Made by a program: the position numbers and the translations under genes. From Chloroflexota bacterium (GTDB taxonomy: Bacteria > Chloroflexota > Anaerolineae > Promineifilales > Promineifilaceae), in the NCBI GenBank assembly GCA_022616275.1, contig JAKEFB010000174.1, forward strand, positions 1 to 58,690: DNA of 58,690 bases. The letters run 5' to 3'. How positions within the stretch are numbered: the stretch's first letter is position 1; each line of letters starts with the position of its first letter. The notes under the pieces were generated by a model. It was not told the origin of the DNA, made no database searches, and saw only the letters and a program-made list of their open reading frames with translations. Positions 1 to 8,890 of this stretch are shown here, piece by piece.

Positions 1-65
1 AAAAGGTAATCATAAATCCGGCCGGCGTTGGGCCGACTGGTATCAACGATGCTTTCTCGCGACAT
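1..65 (-). CDS. SAM-dependent methyltransferase, DUF574/SAV2177 type (5' end only)
   Basis: Only the first 21 codons lie in the window; the gene runs off the left edge. The frame starts at an ATG (complement of 63-65) with a GGAGG ribosome site a few bases upstream. The peptide begins MSRESIVDTSRPNAGRIYDY. The signature 'D-T-S-R-P-N-A-G-R-I-Y-D-Y' is what I recall from the N-terminus of the S-adenosyl methyltransferase family PF04672, where it precedes 'LLGG'. That family is best known from actinobacteria, and its substrates are mostly unknown. It is divergent from the NTF2-like gene at 268. The call rests on one short motif. Confidence 0.6.
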   Translation of the reverse strand, partial: MSRESIVDTSRPNAGRIYDYL

Positions 66-98
66 TTTTTCCTCCATCCCAAATAATTAATTATTGAA

Positions 99-107
99 AG
101 TATAGCA
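99..107 (-). promoter_or_regulatory. Extended -10 promoter for the methyltransferase
   Basis: On the minus strand this reads TGC-TATACT, an extended -10 (TGn plus a TATAAT-like hexamer). I see no good -35, as is common for extended -10 promoters. Initiation about 7 bases downstream would leave a leader of about 27 nt containing the GGAGG site before the ATG at 65. Confidence 0.45.
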
Positions 108-267
108 GAAAAGAATGAGGATGCAGCCCTATTTTAACGTTTTTCAATGAAAAGAGAATGATTGTAGTGTTCTATCGTGAAGAAAGTGTGAAATAGGTTA
201 CAATGCAGCGAATTAAAGCGGACAAACGGATGTGCTGCTGAGAGTATCCACGCATCTGGGTGGATAA

Positions 268-732
268 ATGCTGGCGACACGAGGGGGTAATGAGGTGGCA
301 GATTCAGTGAGGGAGATGATTGATGGTATGTTACAGGCGTTTATGAATCGGGATCTGGAGGGGGTGCTGGCTTATTTTGCCGACGAGGCCGTAATATTTG
401 ATCCTCATTATCCAGCGCCGAAGATGAAGGGCAAGGCAGCGATCCGCCAGGGGTTGGCCTGGGCGCTGGGGAATATGGAGAGGCCTGGTTTTACGGTGCG
501 CCATTTTTGGGGCAGTGAGGCAAGCGGAGTGATCGAAACGGAGACGAATCACGTCTTTAAGGGGGGGATGAGGGCCAGGTTTGACCAGGTGTTTGTCTTT
601 GAGACGCGGGACGGCCGGATTACACGACTGCAAGCGTACGGGCCTTATTCACCGGGCGGGATCGCCGGGCTACTGGCCAGGCTGACGCGGTGGAGCTGGA
701 AGTTGACAGGAAAGGTTCAAGTCAGCGGTTAA
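268..732 (+). CDS. NTF2-like / SnoaL-fold protein
   Basis: A 154-residue protein with the cone-shaped NTF2-like fold signature: an N-terminal helix (VREMIDGMLQAFMNRDLEGV), then 'YFADEAVIFDPHYPAPKMKGKAAI', and closing strands 'RFDQVFVFETRDGRITRLQAY'. The family contains SnoaL-type isomerases and many ligand-binding proteins; the residues visible do not pick a substrate. The ATG at 268 has little ribosome site. A GTG at 295 (residue 10) is preceded by GAGGGGG at a good distance and may be the real start. The gene converges on the response regulator at 729, and their stop codons share the four bases TTAA (729-732). Confidence 0.7.
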   Translation: MLATRGGNEVADSVREMIDGMLQAFMNRDLEGVLAYFADEAVIFDPHYPAPKMKGKAAIRQGLAWALGNMERPGFTVRHFWGSEASGVIETETNHVFKGGMRARFDQVFVFETRDGRITRLQAYGPYSPGGIAGLLARLTRWSWKLTGKVQVSG

Positions 733-1130
733 GGTTGGCTCTCTAGAGCGCGCTCATCGTAGACGTTACGAATAACCTCTACAAGCGTATCCGGCGAGAT
801 GGTTTTATCGAGATAGCGAAGGGCGCCGGCGTTATGGGCCATGCCGGCGTAGGTGTTGCCGATGAGGGCACTGAGAGCAACAATGCGCGCCTGGGGGTAG
901 CGGCTGATAATTTCCCTGGTGGCCTGGAAACCATCCATGACGGGCAAATCCAGATCCATGAGCACCACGTCTGGCTGGTGTTGGCTGTAGAAGCGGACGG
1001 CCTCTATGCCGTCGGCTGCTTGAGCTACCAGTTCCAGGTCACTATACTTCTGGATAAGGTACACCAGAGCCTGGCGCACCACAGTATGATCTTCAACGAG
1101 CATGACCCGAATGGGTCTGATGTTGTCCAT
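729..1130 (-). CDS. Single-domain response regulator (REC only)
   Basis: A 133-residue receiver domain with no output domain. Acidic residues E13-D14 and the phosphoacceptor D59 (in DVVLMDLDLPVMDG) are present, as are the switch 'ALSA' and the conserved lysine in 'ALRYLDK'. The start has AAAGGAG upstream. It lies 180 bp downstream of, and on the same strand as, the cNMP-binding histidine kinase (1311-2717), so it is the natural phosphotransfer partner. Lacking DNA-binding or enzymatic output, it should act by protein interaction or as a phosphate shuttle. The sequence resembles NarL-family receivers ('VEDHTVVRQAL'), so loss of a C-terminal HTH is a possible origin. Confidence 0.9.
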   Translation of the reverse strand: MDNIRPIRVMLVEDHTVVRQALVYLIQKYSDLELVAQAADGIEAVRFYSQHQPDVVLMDLDLPVMDGFQATREIISRYPQARIVALSALIGNTYAGMAHNAGALRYLDKTISPDTLVEVIRNVYDERALESQP

Positions 1131-1310
1131 CTGCGCTCCTTTTCCAATACAAGGTAAAAAGAAGGCCGGTTATTAGGACCGCAGTACTAACGCCGTAGAT
1201 GATAACCAGAAACAGGAACTTTGCAAGGAAGAGCACTTACTATTGGCTAACCTGTACCTGGTGAAGGGTATCGGATGATGGCTACGCGTGCCACCCAATG
1301 AAGGACACCT

Positions 1311-2717
1311 TCACCCTCCAATCAAGGCATCACCCGGATGGACCGGCAGGCGTACCTGGAACACAGTCTGGCCAGGTTCAGAAGCGACGGTGATTTGACC
1401 GTGGTGTTTTTGGACGATGTTGTAGCTGATGTTCAACCCCAAGCCCGCGCCTTTGCCGGGCGGCTTAGTAGTAAAGAAGGGGTCGAAAATCTTGGGCAGA
1501 TTTGCCGGAGGAATACCAGGGCCATTATCCTCAATTTCCACGACCACTTCTGCCCCTTCCTGCCGGGTGCGGATGATGATTTCGCCCCGGCCTGGCAGTG
1601 CGTCGGCCGCGTTGTCAATGATATTCGTCCAGACCTGATTCAGTTCGCTGCCATAAGCGGTAATCTGGGGGAGATGGGAAGCGTAGACTTTGTAGACGAC
1701 AACATCCGGTTCTAATTTGCTACGCAGGATAATCAGGGTGTCGTCCAACCCCGCGTGAATGTCTACATTTTGTACCGGGGCCCGGTCGAGGTAGACGTAT
1801 GACTTGAGAGCCTGGACAGTTTCTGCAATACGGCCGGCTCCCTGGGCAATTTCGTTGAGGAGGGAGCGTGCGGTATAGGTGGCTCCTAACCACCTGATCA
1901 GCACTGATAACTGTTCGGGCGGAAAGACTTCCGCAAGCTCGGCCAGATGAGCTGGCTCCAGCCCCAGATTGACGAGTATCGAGGCCAGCTCCCAGGCATC
2001 TGGGATAGCGTGGTCCTCCAGCCAGGTTTCCAGTTCCTCCTCGCGATCACTGCGGGTCAAGACGTTCAGCGCCAACGGCCGGGCGGCTACTTCTTGAACC
2101 TGACGAGCCAGGGCAGCCACTCTGGCCTGTTGCCCGGCCGTCAGGCTCAGGCGATCCAGGGCCACGCGCGCCTGTTCTGAATTATCTAACAGCATCTGTA
2201 GCTGGCCAACGCCACGCAAGACGGTTGCGGCCGGGTTGTTCAACTCGTGGGCGATGCCGGCTGTGAGTCTGCCCAGTTGGGCCATCTTCTCGTTGTGGTG
2301 TACCAGAGCTTCCATTCCTCGCCAACGACCCATGATGGTGTGGAGCATTATTTCGGCAGCGCCAGGACTCAGGTTGAAGAGTTCGTGAATCTGGTTATGA
2401 TCCAGGGTAAGCAGAAGTGTGTCGCGAGCGGCGCGCACGGTGGCCAGGCGGGCGGTCTCTTCGAGTAAGGCCATCTCGCCAATAACTGTGCCGGGTACAC
2501 TCTGCACGTCAAGAAGGATCTCGCGGCCGTCTACGTTCTTAACGATTTCCAGCTCGCCTTCGTAGATGATGTAAGCCCTGTCAGCCAAGCTGCCCTCGGT
2601 GAACAATACCTGTCCGGCGGGCAGGTGAACCTCTCTGGTCATCTGGCACAGTTGGGCCAGGTCTTCTGCCGGTAAATCGGCAAAGAGCGGAACTTTGCGC
2701 AAGAAATCCTCGATCAT
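1311..2717 (-). CDS. Cyclic-nucleotide-binding-domain sensor histidine kinase
   Basis: 468 residues, no transmembrane segment, so cytoplasmic. Residues about 10-125 form a Crp/FNR-type cNMP-binding domain ending in the phosphate-binding cassette [15 protein letters not shown], with the typical Glu (81) and Arg (90). The kinase core follows: H157 in [11 protein letters not shown]-box '[12 protein letters not shown]', G1 'EDNGPGIP', F-box '[13 protein letters not shown]', G2 'GLGLNIS'. A long helical region (about 175-290) separates the cassette from the ATPase. The retained cassette residues suggest real cNMP binding, not a degenerate fold. Probably co-transcribed with the receiver protein at 729. 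The gene is divergent from the aminotransferase at 2928. Confidence 0.9.
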   Translation of the reverse strand: MIEDFLRKVPLFADLPAEDLAQLCQMTREVHLPAGQVLFTEGSLADRAYIIYEGELEIVKNVDGREILLDVQSVPGTVIGEMALLEETARLATVRAARDTLLLTLDHNQIHELFNLSPGAAEIMLHTIMGRWRGMEALVHHNEKMAQLGRLTAGIAHELNNPAATVLRGVGQLQMLLDNSEQARVALDRLSLTAGQQARVAALARQVQEVAARPLALNVLTRSDREEELETWLEDHAIPDAWELASILVNLGLEPAHLAELAEVFPPEQLSVLIRWLGATYTARSLLNEIAQGAGRIAETVQALKSYVYLDRAPVQNVDIHAGLDDTLIILRSKLEPDVVVYKVYASHLPQITAYGSELNQVWTNIIDNAADALPGRGEIIIRTRQEGAEVVVEIEDNGPGIPPANLPKIFDPFFTTKPPGKGAGLGLNISYNIVQKHHGQITVASEPGQTVFQVRLPVHPGDALIGG

Positions 2718-2865
2718 TGTACGGCGCTTCCCTTCGATAACCTTCCGGCCAAGTTGCTATTGCAGCTTGGAAGATACGGACCTGGAGAAAATTATAGATG
2801 AAGGGGGAGGTCTTTACCAGGATAGGGCTCTAGAAGCGCATGATGGGGACGGGCCGGCCAGGTGG

Positions 2866-2871
2866 TATAAT
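2866..2871 (+). promoter_or_regulatory. Candidate -10 box of the aminotransferase gene
   Basis: A perfect TATAAT hexamer 57 bases before the chosen ATG (2928). No convincing -35 lies 16-18 bases upstream. The remainder of the divergent gap 2718-2927 holds the repeat at 2900-2917 and nothing else I can name. Confidence 0.3.
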
Positions 2872-2899
2872 CGGCTGGATAAAAGGGCAACGAATTGGC

Positions 2900-2917
2900 G
2901 CGAATGAACGCGAATAG
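2900..2917 (+). repeat. Dispersed repeat CGCGAATGAACGCGAAT
   Basis: A short repeat built from GCGAAT words just upstream of the aminotransferase ribosome site. A longer version lies directly after the gene (4344-4379), so the gene is bracketed by direct copies. Relatives rich in CGAAT also occur at about 18690-18715. Confidence 0.6.
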
Positions 2918-2927
2918 GAGGAGGTTT

Positions 2928-4340
2928 ATGAGTTTGAACCACGCTGAACTGGTTCAGGCCAATAAGGCCTACACGCTGGCAAGCTGGCAAGCGCAGAAGG
3001 AGTGGAATCCCATTTCGATGGTCCGAGGGGAAGGGGTCTATTTCTGGGATGCAGACGGGAAGCGCTATCTGGACTGGTCGTCGCAGTTGATCAACGTCAA
3101 TGTGGGCCACGGCCACCCGCACGTGATCCGGGCCATCCAGGAGCAGGCGGCGCGGCTGACATACGCCTACCCGGGCATCGCCACGGAGCCGCGCGCCCGG
3201 CTGGGCGAGCTGCTGGCGGAGGTGGCGGCCGCTGGCCAAACCAGCGGGGCCGCTGGCCAAACCGGCGGGGCTGCTGACCAGACCAATAGGGTCGGGCTGA
3301 ACAAGGCATTTTTTACGCTGGGCGGGGCGGATGCGATTGAGAATGCGATGAAGATGGCCCGGCTGGCGACCGGCCGGCAGAAAATTATGGCCCGTTATCG
3401 CTCGTTTCACGGTGGGACGTTTGGGGCGATGAGCGCCGGGGGAGACCCGCGCCGGCTGGCCAATGAGCCGGGCGTGCCCTGGGTGGTTCACATCCACGAC
3501 CCGTATACTTACCGCAGCCCACTCTACCGCGGCCGGACGGCCGAGGAGGGGGACCAGGCGCTGGTGGACCAGATTGAGGAGACAGTGTTGTTTGAGGGGC
3601 CGGAGAACGTGGCCGCTTTTTTGCTGGAGGGGTACAGCGGCACGAGCGGGATTATCCAGGGCGGGGACGTCTTCTGGCGGGGTATCCAGGGGCTGTGCGA
3701 CCGCTATGGCATTTTGTTGATTGTGGACGAAGTAATGAGCGGTTTTGGCCGGACGGGGGAGTGGTTTGGTATTGACCATTACCCGGCGGTGCGGCCGGAC
3801 CTGGTGGCGATGGCCAAGGGGTTGACGAGTGGCTATGTGCCGTTGGGAGCTGTGATGGTCAATGAGAAGGTGGCCGGTTATTTTGAGGACCACGTGTTGT
3901 GGGCGGGGTTGACGTATAGCGCCCACGCGCTGGCCTGCGCGGCCGGGATTGCCAATATTGAGGTCTACCGGCAGGAGGGGCTGATTGAGCGGGCGCGGGA
4001 GATGGGCAAGGTGTTGCGGGCGGGGTTGCTGGAATTAGCGGAGAAGCACGAGATCGTGGGGGAGGTGCGCGGCACAGGGCTGCACCAGGTGATTGAGCTG
4101 GTGAAGGACCGAGGGGGCCAGGAGCCGTTAAGTGAGTTTAACCAGCCGTTGAGCCGGCCGATGCAGGCGGCGGCCGCCTCGCTGCGGCAGGATGGGCTGA
4201 GTACGTTTGTGCGCTGGAACTTGATTTTTTGTTGCCCGCCGCTGGTGATTACGGAGGCGCAGATACAGGAGGGGCTGGCAATGATTGATCGGGCGTTGGA
4301 AGCTGCGGAGCAGCTTTTAGCGGCCGAGCAGCAATTATAG
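2928..4340 (+). CDS. Class III (omega-type) PLP-dependent aminotransferase
   Basis: 470 residues from the ATG at 2928, chosen because AGGAGGAGG (2916-2924) sits right in front; upstream in-frame TTG/ATG codons lie in a repeat. Fold-type I features: N-terminal 'YFWDADGKRYLDW', 'NVGHGHPHVI', PLP-stacking region 'RYRSFHGGTFGAM', cofactor Asp D267 in 'LLIVDEVMSGFGRTG', and the Schiff-base lysine K297 in 'AMAKGLTSGYVPLGA'. Closest in style to taurine:pyruvate, beta-alanine or GABA aminotransferases; the substrate cannot be read from sequence. An in-frame 21-bp tandem repeat adds about 20 low-complexity residues (101-120). The amidohydrolase gene follows 110 bp downstream, suggesting a shared amino-acid or amine salvage role. 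Confidence 0.92.
   Translation: MSLNHAELVQANKAYTLASWQAQKEWNPISMVRGEGVYFWDADGKRYLDWSSQLINVNVGHGHPHVIRAIQEQAARLTYAYPGIATEPRARLGELLAEVAAAGQTSGAAGQTGGAADQTNRVGLNKAFFTLGGADAIENAMKMARLATGRQKIMARYRSFHGGTFGAMSAGGDPRRLANEPGVPWVVHIHDPYTYRSPLYRGRTAEEGDQALVDQIEETVLFEGPENVAAFLLEGYSGTSGIIQGGDVFWRGIQGLCDRYGILLIVDEVMSGFGRTGEWFGIDHYPAVRPDLVAMAKGLTSGYVPLGAVMVNEKVAGYFEDHVLWAGLTYSAHALACAAGIANIEVYRQEGLIERAREMGKVLRAGLLELAEKHEIVGEVRGTGLHQVIELVKDRGGQEPLSEFNQPLSRPMQAAAASLRQDGLSTFVRWNLIFCCPPLVITEAQIQEGLAMIDRALEAAEQLLAAEQQL
3228..3290 (+). repeat. In-frame 21-bp tandem repeat inside the aminotransferase
   Basis: Three units encode AAGQTSG, AAGQTGG and AADQTNR. The first two units differ at only a few bases. The 21-bp period keeps the frame. 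It falls between the helix ending 'LGELLAEV' and 'GLNKAFFTLGGADA', where class III enzymes normally have a short loop. Confidence 0.85.
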
Positions 4341-4343
4341 AAA

Positions 4344-4379
4344 TCGCGAATCACGCGAATGAACGAATGACGCGAATAG
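4344..4379 (+). repeat. GCGAAT-rich dispersed repeat after the aminotransferase
   Basis: Contains CGCGAATCACGCGAATGAAC and a further ACGCGAAT, matching the copy upstream of the same gene (2900-2917). A partial inverted relative (TATTCGCGTGATTGGCG) follows at 4411-4427. Confidence 0.6.
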
Positions 4380-4437
4380 TTTTCAGAGCAGATTATTCAC
4401 GTCAGCCGCCTATTCGCGTGATTGGCGTTCCCTAAGC

Positions 4438-4443
4438 TATAAT
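4438..4443 (+). promoter_or_regulatory. -10 box placed for leaderless start of the amidohydrolase
   Basis: TATAAT ends 7 bases before the ATG at 4451, and no Shine-Dalgarno sequence precedes the ATG. Transcription would start at or beside the A of the start codon. No consensus -35 is seen at 16-18 bp. Confidence 0.5.
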
Positions 4444-4450
4444 CCTATTT

Positions 4451-6073
4451 ATGGAAAGTGTAGACGTTCTGATTCGCAACGGTACGATTTATGACGGTAG
4501 CGGTGAGGAGCCGTTGGTGGGGGACGTGGCACTTCGGGGAGACCGGATTGTGGGTCTGGGGTCGCTGGCGGTGCGCGGCCGGCTGGAGGTGGACGCGCGG
4601 GGGCTGGCGGTGGCGCCAGGTTTTATTAATATGATGTGCTGGGCCAATGAGACGTTGATTCATGACGGCCGGTCGCAAAGTGACATTCGCCAGGGGGTGA
4701 CGCTAGAGGTGCTGGGCGAGGGGTTCTCTATGGGGCCGCTCAACGACGAGCTAAAAGCCTATGTGAAGGCTCGCCAGGGGGATATCCAATATGAGATTGA
4801 GTGGACGACGCTGGACGAGTACCTGGAATACCTGGCGCGGCGGGGCGTGTCCTGCAACGTGGCCTCGTTTGTCGGCGCGGGCGGGGTGCGAGCCAACGTA
4901 GTCGGTTTTGACAACCGCCGGGCGACGGTTGAGGAGCTGGCCCGAATGCAGGCGCTGGTGCGGCAGGCAATGGCCGAAGGGGCGTTGGGCGTCTCCTCGG
5001 CGCTGATTTATACGCCGGATAGCTTTGCCGACACCGCCGAGCTGATCGCCCTGACCCGGGTGGCGGCCGAGTACGATGGTATCTACGTCAGCCACCTGCG
5101 CAGCGAAGGTATCCGCTTCCTGGAAGCATTGGAAGAGTTCCTGACGATTGTGCGCGAGTCGGGGGCCCGAGGGGAAATTTACCATTTGAAGGCTTCCGGC
5201 CGGGCCAACTGGCACAAGCTGGACGAGGTGATTGCCCGGGTGGAAGCGGCCCGGGCCGAGGGACTGCCGGTAACGGCCGACATGTATACCTATCATGCCT
5301 CGGCCACAGGGCTGGACGCGATGATGCCGCCCTGGGTGCAGGAGGGTGGCCACGATGCCTGGGTACGGCGACTGCAAGACCCGGCCGTCCGCCAGCGGTT
5401 GATAGAGGAAATGTCGTCCGACTCTCTGAGCTGGGAAAGCTCTTACCACGAGGCTGGATCGGCCGAGGGAGTGCTGCTGGCCAGTTTCAAAAGTGAGGCG
5501 CTCAAGCCACTGACGGGCAAATCGCTGGCCGAGGTGGCGGCTATGCGGGGCAAATCACCGCTGGAAACGGCGATGGACCTGGTGGTGGAGGATAACAGCC
5601 GCGTAGGGGTAGTCTACTTTACGATGTCGGAGGAGAATGTCCGTAAGAAGGTAGCTCTGCCCTGGGTCAGTTTTTGTTCGGATTCAGCTTCGATGGCGCC
5701 GGAAGGCATTTTCTTGAAGTCTAATCCCCACCCCCGAGCTTATGGCAGCTTTGCCCGGCTGTTGGGCAAGTACGTGCGGGAGGAGCAGATCATTTCTTTG
5801 CCGGAAGCGATTCGCCGGCTGGCGGCGCTACCGGCCAGGGTGCTGAAACTGGACCGGCGCGGCCGGCTGCGGGAAGGTTACTTTGCCGACGTGGTGGTTT
5901 TTGACCGGGCGACGATCCAAGACCACGCTACCTTCGCCAGGCCACACCAGTACGCGACGGGGGTGAGCCACGTTTTTGTCAACGGGGTGGCGGTGGTGGA
6001 GGATGGAGACCATACAGGAGCCACGCCCGGCCGGGTGGTGCGAGGACCAGGCGCGCGCCGGCTGCGGTCCTGA
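4451..6073 (+). CDS. Amidohydrolase, N-acyl-D-amino-acid deacylase family (variant metal site)
   Basis: 540 residues, urease-superfamily amidohydrolase. It has the small beta-sandwich N-terminus 'DVLIRNGTIYDGSGEEPLVGDV' and the C-terminal return 'LREGYFADVVVFD'. Conserved ligands of D-aminoacylases appear as H215 (YVSHLRSEG), H245 (IYHLKASG) and catalytic D411 (FCSDSAS). The usual HxH after 'PGFID' is absent: the sequence reads PGFINMMCWANETL, and the Cys of the usual 'GNCG' is replaced (LGEGFS, residues 88-93). I recall a subfamily with this 'WANE...SDIRQGVTLEV' block, so it is probably a real mononuclear variant rather than a dead copy. Function is likely hydrolysis of N-acyl amino acids or a related amide; the substrate is unknown. 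Confidence 0.85.
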   Translation: MESVDVLIRNGTIYDGSGEEPLVGDVALRGDRIVGLGSLAVRGRLEVDARGLAVAPGFINMMCWANETLIHDGRSQSDIRQGVTLEVLGEGFSMGPLNDELKAYVKARQGDIQYEIEWTTLDEYLEYLARRGVSCNVASFVGAGGVRANVVGFDNRRATVEELARMQALVRQAMAEGALGVSSALIYTPDSFADTAELIALTRVAAEYDGIYVSHLRSEGIRFLEALEEFLTIVRESGARGEIYHLKASGRANWHKLDEVIARVEAARAEGLPVTADMYTYHASATGLDAMMPPWVQEGGHDAWVRRLQDPAVRQRLIEEMSSDSLSWESSYHEAGSAEGVLLASFKSEALKPLTGKSLAEVAAMRGKSPLETAMDLVVEDNSRVGVVYFTMSEENVRKKVALPWVSFCSDSASMAPEGIFLKSNPHPRAYGSFARLLGKYVREEQIISLPEAIRRLAALPARVLKLDRRGRLREGYFADVVVFDRATIQDHATFARPHQYATGVSHVFVNGVAVVEDGDHTGATPGRVVRGPGARRLRS

Positions 6074-6199
6074 CTAATTTCCCTCTCAGACAATAACCAA
6101 ACATTATGTTATACTATGGTCGCACATAAAATCTAGTGAGGGGAGGCTGGTAGTCCTCTCTCCTGGACGGGGTTTTAGGGGATTTAACAAGTGTAATCA

Positions 6200-8890
6200 A
6201 TGGAAAAGCGAAGGGGAGGCTCGTGGCCGGGGCCGGTGGGTATGGCCCTCCTTTACTTCCTGGCTGGCAGCCTGTGGATTGCGGGATCAGACCAACTGGT
6301 TGCCCGGTATATTCGGAATGAGGCCCTGCGAGATCAATGGCAGAGCTATAAAGACTGGGTGTTTATTGCCTTCACGGCCGTTGTTCTTTATGCTATGCTG
6401 CGGGCTTTCAGCCGCTCGCAGCAACACCAGGCCGATCAATTCCGGCTATTAATCAACAATTTGCCCTCTGTGCTGGTGATCCACGACGGCCAGGGCCGGT
6501 TTGAGTTTGTCAATACCCTGGGGGAGGCGTTGGGTGGTTACCGGCTGGAAGAGATGGTCGGCCACACTCACGATGAGTTATTTCCTCCAGAAACGTATCG
6601 CGAGTACTTACCCCTGCTCCAGGAGGCTATCGCTACCGGCCAGCCTCAGAGTGGTGAGTGCCAGGTGACGCTGCCCCATGGCACCTATACGTTCTTTATC
6701 AATTTCGTACCGCTATTGGAGCAGGACGGGAAGGTGCAGCAAGTTTTTGCCATTGGTGTGGATATTACCGGCCGCAAGCGGGCGGAGCAGGAGCTTCGGG
6801 AAACCAAAAACCTGTTGGAAAAGACGTTTGCCAGCCTGAATGAGGCGGTCTTTTTAATCAATCCGGCAGACAGGACGGTTATCACCTGTAATGCGGCCGT
6901 AGAGCGCATTCTGGGTTACCAGGTAGAGGAACTGGTAGGCCAGAGCACAATGGTGCTTTACGTCAGCCCGGAATCCTACCAGCACTTTGGTGAAATGTCC
7001 GCTACTACCCGGATGGAAATGGGTGAGTTTCAAACAGAATATACCCTCCGCCGTAAAGATGGCCAGGTGATTCAAACGGAACACAACGTGATCTGGCTGC
7101 CGGGTGAGAACGGCAAAGATGGTTTAGCGATCAGTGTGGTGCGGGACATTACCGAACGTAAGCGGGCCGAAGAGCAGTTGAAGCTATACGCGCAGCGGCT
7201 GGAGGTGCTGCAACAAATTGACCGGGCTATCCTGGCGGCGGAATCGCCGCAGTTTATTGCCAGAACGGCTATCCAGCACCTGGCTTCCTTAATCCACTGC
7301 CAGCGGATCGTGGTGATGGTGTTTGATTTTACCAGGCGGGAAGTGAAGCTGCTGGCTGTTTATATGACGGGAAGGCCATGGTCTGGTGAGAGTTCAAGCT
7401 TTCCTCTGGAGCAGATAGAGTCTGCTATTCCCATGCTGCGCCACGGGCAACCTTATCACGTAAACGATATAGCGGCCATGAAGGAGCGGTCCGCTTTTCT
7501 CCAATTGCTGTATCAGGAGGAAGGTTTACAGTCACTGTTGATGGTGCCGCTCATAGCCCAGGGAGAGCTTATGGGTAGTCTGAACCTGGGGACTCCTTCC
7601 CCGAGCGTTTTTACGCCGGAACAAATCGCCCTGGTCCAGGAGGTGGCTAACGAAGTGGCCGTGGCCATCCAGCACACTGGCCTGATTGAAGAGTTGGAGT
7701 ACCGGCTGGCCGAGTTAAATTCTATCCAACAGGCCAGCCAGGAACTGCAGCAGTTGTTGACGCCGGATAAGTTAGCGCCTCGGATTATTTCAGTCTTGAA
7801 CCAAACGCTGACGTACGAGTATGCCGCGGTGATGTTGTTTAATGAGCGGGGATATCTGGAACTGTTTGCCGGCAGCGCGCGGGATGGCCGGCCAGTCCCG
7901 GTAGCCTCTCAGGAGACCAGGATAAATCCACGGTCCCTAGAGCCAGACGAAGGTATTTTGAGCCGGGTAGCTCTACACGGCGAGAGTTTGAACGTGACGG
8001 CCGGCGTCAAAGGGGAGCTTCACCTGGTGCGAGAGGACGCCTGCGCCGAGTTGTGCGTGCCGCTGCGCCTGGGCAACCACATCATCGGCGCAGTAGCAGT
8101 GGGTACCACGCAGCCTGTGGCCTTCGAGCCGGCCGAGCAGCGGGTGTTGGAAACGGTTGCCGTCCAGATCGCGACGGCCATCCAGAACGCCCGGTTGCTG
8201 GAACTGGAACGAGAAGCACGCCAGCAATTGCGTGACCTGGCAAATTATCTCCAGACGGCCCGCGAGGAGGAACGGGCGCGAATCGCCCGCGAGATTCACG
8301 ACGAGTTCGGCCAGGTATTGACAGGATTGAAGATGGACCTGTCATGGATGGCCAAACGGCTGCCGGCCGACCAGCCACAATTAGCAGACAAGGCCCAGGT
8401 CATGTCGAAAATGATAGACCAGACCATCCAGGTGGTGCGACAAATTGCCACCGAGCTGCGGCCGGGTCTGCTGGACGACCTGGGGTTGGTGACAGCACTG
8501 GAGTGGCAGGCCCGGGAGTTTTGCCGCCGGCGTGAAATTGCCTTTGAATTGACGTCGTGTGTCAAGGAAGTGGAACTGGACCGGGATTTGAGCACAGCTA
8601 TTTTCCGTATTTTTCAGGAAATCTTGACCAACGTAGCCCGGCACGCAGAGGCCCACAAGATTACTGTGTCGTTTGAAAGGCAGGATTCGGAGCTGACACT
8701 CACCGTCCACGACGACGGCCGGGGGATTACCAGGAAGCAAATTAACAGTCCAAAATCATTGGGGCTTATTGGGATGCGCGAGCGAGCCCACGCCTGGGGA
8801 GGTAACGTGACGTTTCAGGGCGCGCCGGATAAGGGAACGACGGTGACCGTTTGCATACCGTGGCGGCCTCAAGGAGGGGTAAGTGGATGA
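6200..8890 (+). CDS. Membrane sensor histidine kinase, NarL type (PAS-PAS-GAF-GAF-HisKA_3)
   Basis: 896 residues. Two N-terminal membrane segments (about 14-31 and 53-68) flank a very short external loop, then two PAS domains (about 80-195 and 205-320; each ends in the 'ITGRKRAE/ITERKRAE' linker), two GAF domains (about 340-490 and 510-675), HisKA_3 with H700 in REIHDEFGQVL, and an HATPase with 'EILTNVARHAEAHKI', 'DDGRGI' and 'LGLIGMRERA'. With so little outside the membrane, signals are probably read inside by PAS/GAF. Its stop overlaps the start of the LuxR-type regulator by ATGA (8887-8890), so the pair is translationally coupled and surely cognate. Confidence 0.95.
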   Translation: MEKRRGGSWPGPVGMALLYFLAGSLWIAGSDQLVARYIRNEALRDQWQSYKDWVFIAFTAVVLYAMLRAFSRSQQHQADQFRLLINNLPSVLVIHDGQGRFEFVNTLGEALGGYRLEEMVGHTHDELFPPETYREYLPLLQEAIATGQPQSGECQVTLPHGTYTFFINFVPLLEQDGKVQQVFAIGVDITGRKRAEQELRETKNLLEKTFASLNEAVFLINPADRTVITCNAAVERILGYQVEELVGQSTMVLYVSPESYQHFGEMSATTRMEMGEFQTEYTLRRKDGQVIQTEHNVIWLPGENGKDGLAISVVRDITERKRAEEQLKLYAQRLEVLQQIDRAILAAESPQFIARTAIQHLASLIHCQRIVVMVFDFTRREVKLLAVYMTGRPWSGESSSFPLEQIESAIPMLRHGQPYHVNDIAAMKERSAFLQLLYQEEGLQSLLMVPLIAQGELMGSLNLGTPSPSVFTPEQIALVQEVANEVAVAIQHTGLIEELEYRLAELNSIQQASQELQQLLTPDKLAPRIISVLNQTLTYEYAAVMLFNERGYLELFAGSARDGRPVPVASQETRINPRSLEPDEGILSRVALHGESLNVTAGVKGELHLVREDACAELCVPLRLGNHIIGAVAVGTTQPVAFEPAEQRVLETVAVQIATAIQNARLLELEREARQQLRDLANYLQTAREEERARIAREIHDEFGQVLTGLKMDLSWMAKRLPADQPQLADKAQVMSKMIDQTIQVVRQIATELRPGLLDDLGLVTALEWQAREFCRRREIAFELTSCVKEVELDRDLSTAIFRIFQEILTNVARHAEAHKITVSFERQDSELTLTVHDDGRGITRKQINSPKSLGLIGMRERAHAWGGNVTFQGAPDKGTTVTVCIPWRPQGGVSG

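Noticed and set aside
2814-3926. Minus-strand open frame of about 370 codons
   Set aside because: It is antisense to the aminotransferase, with no recognisable motif and a biased composition.
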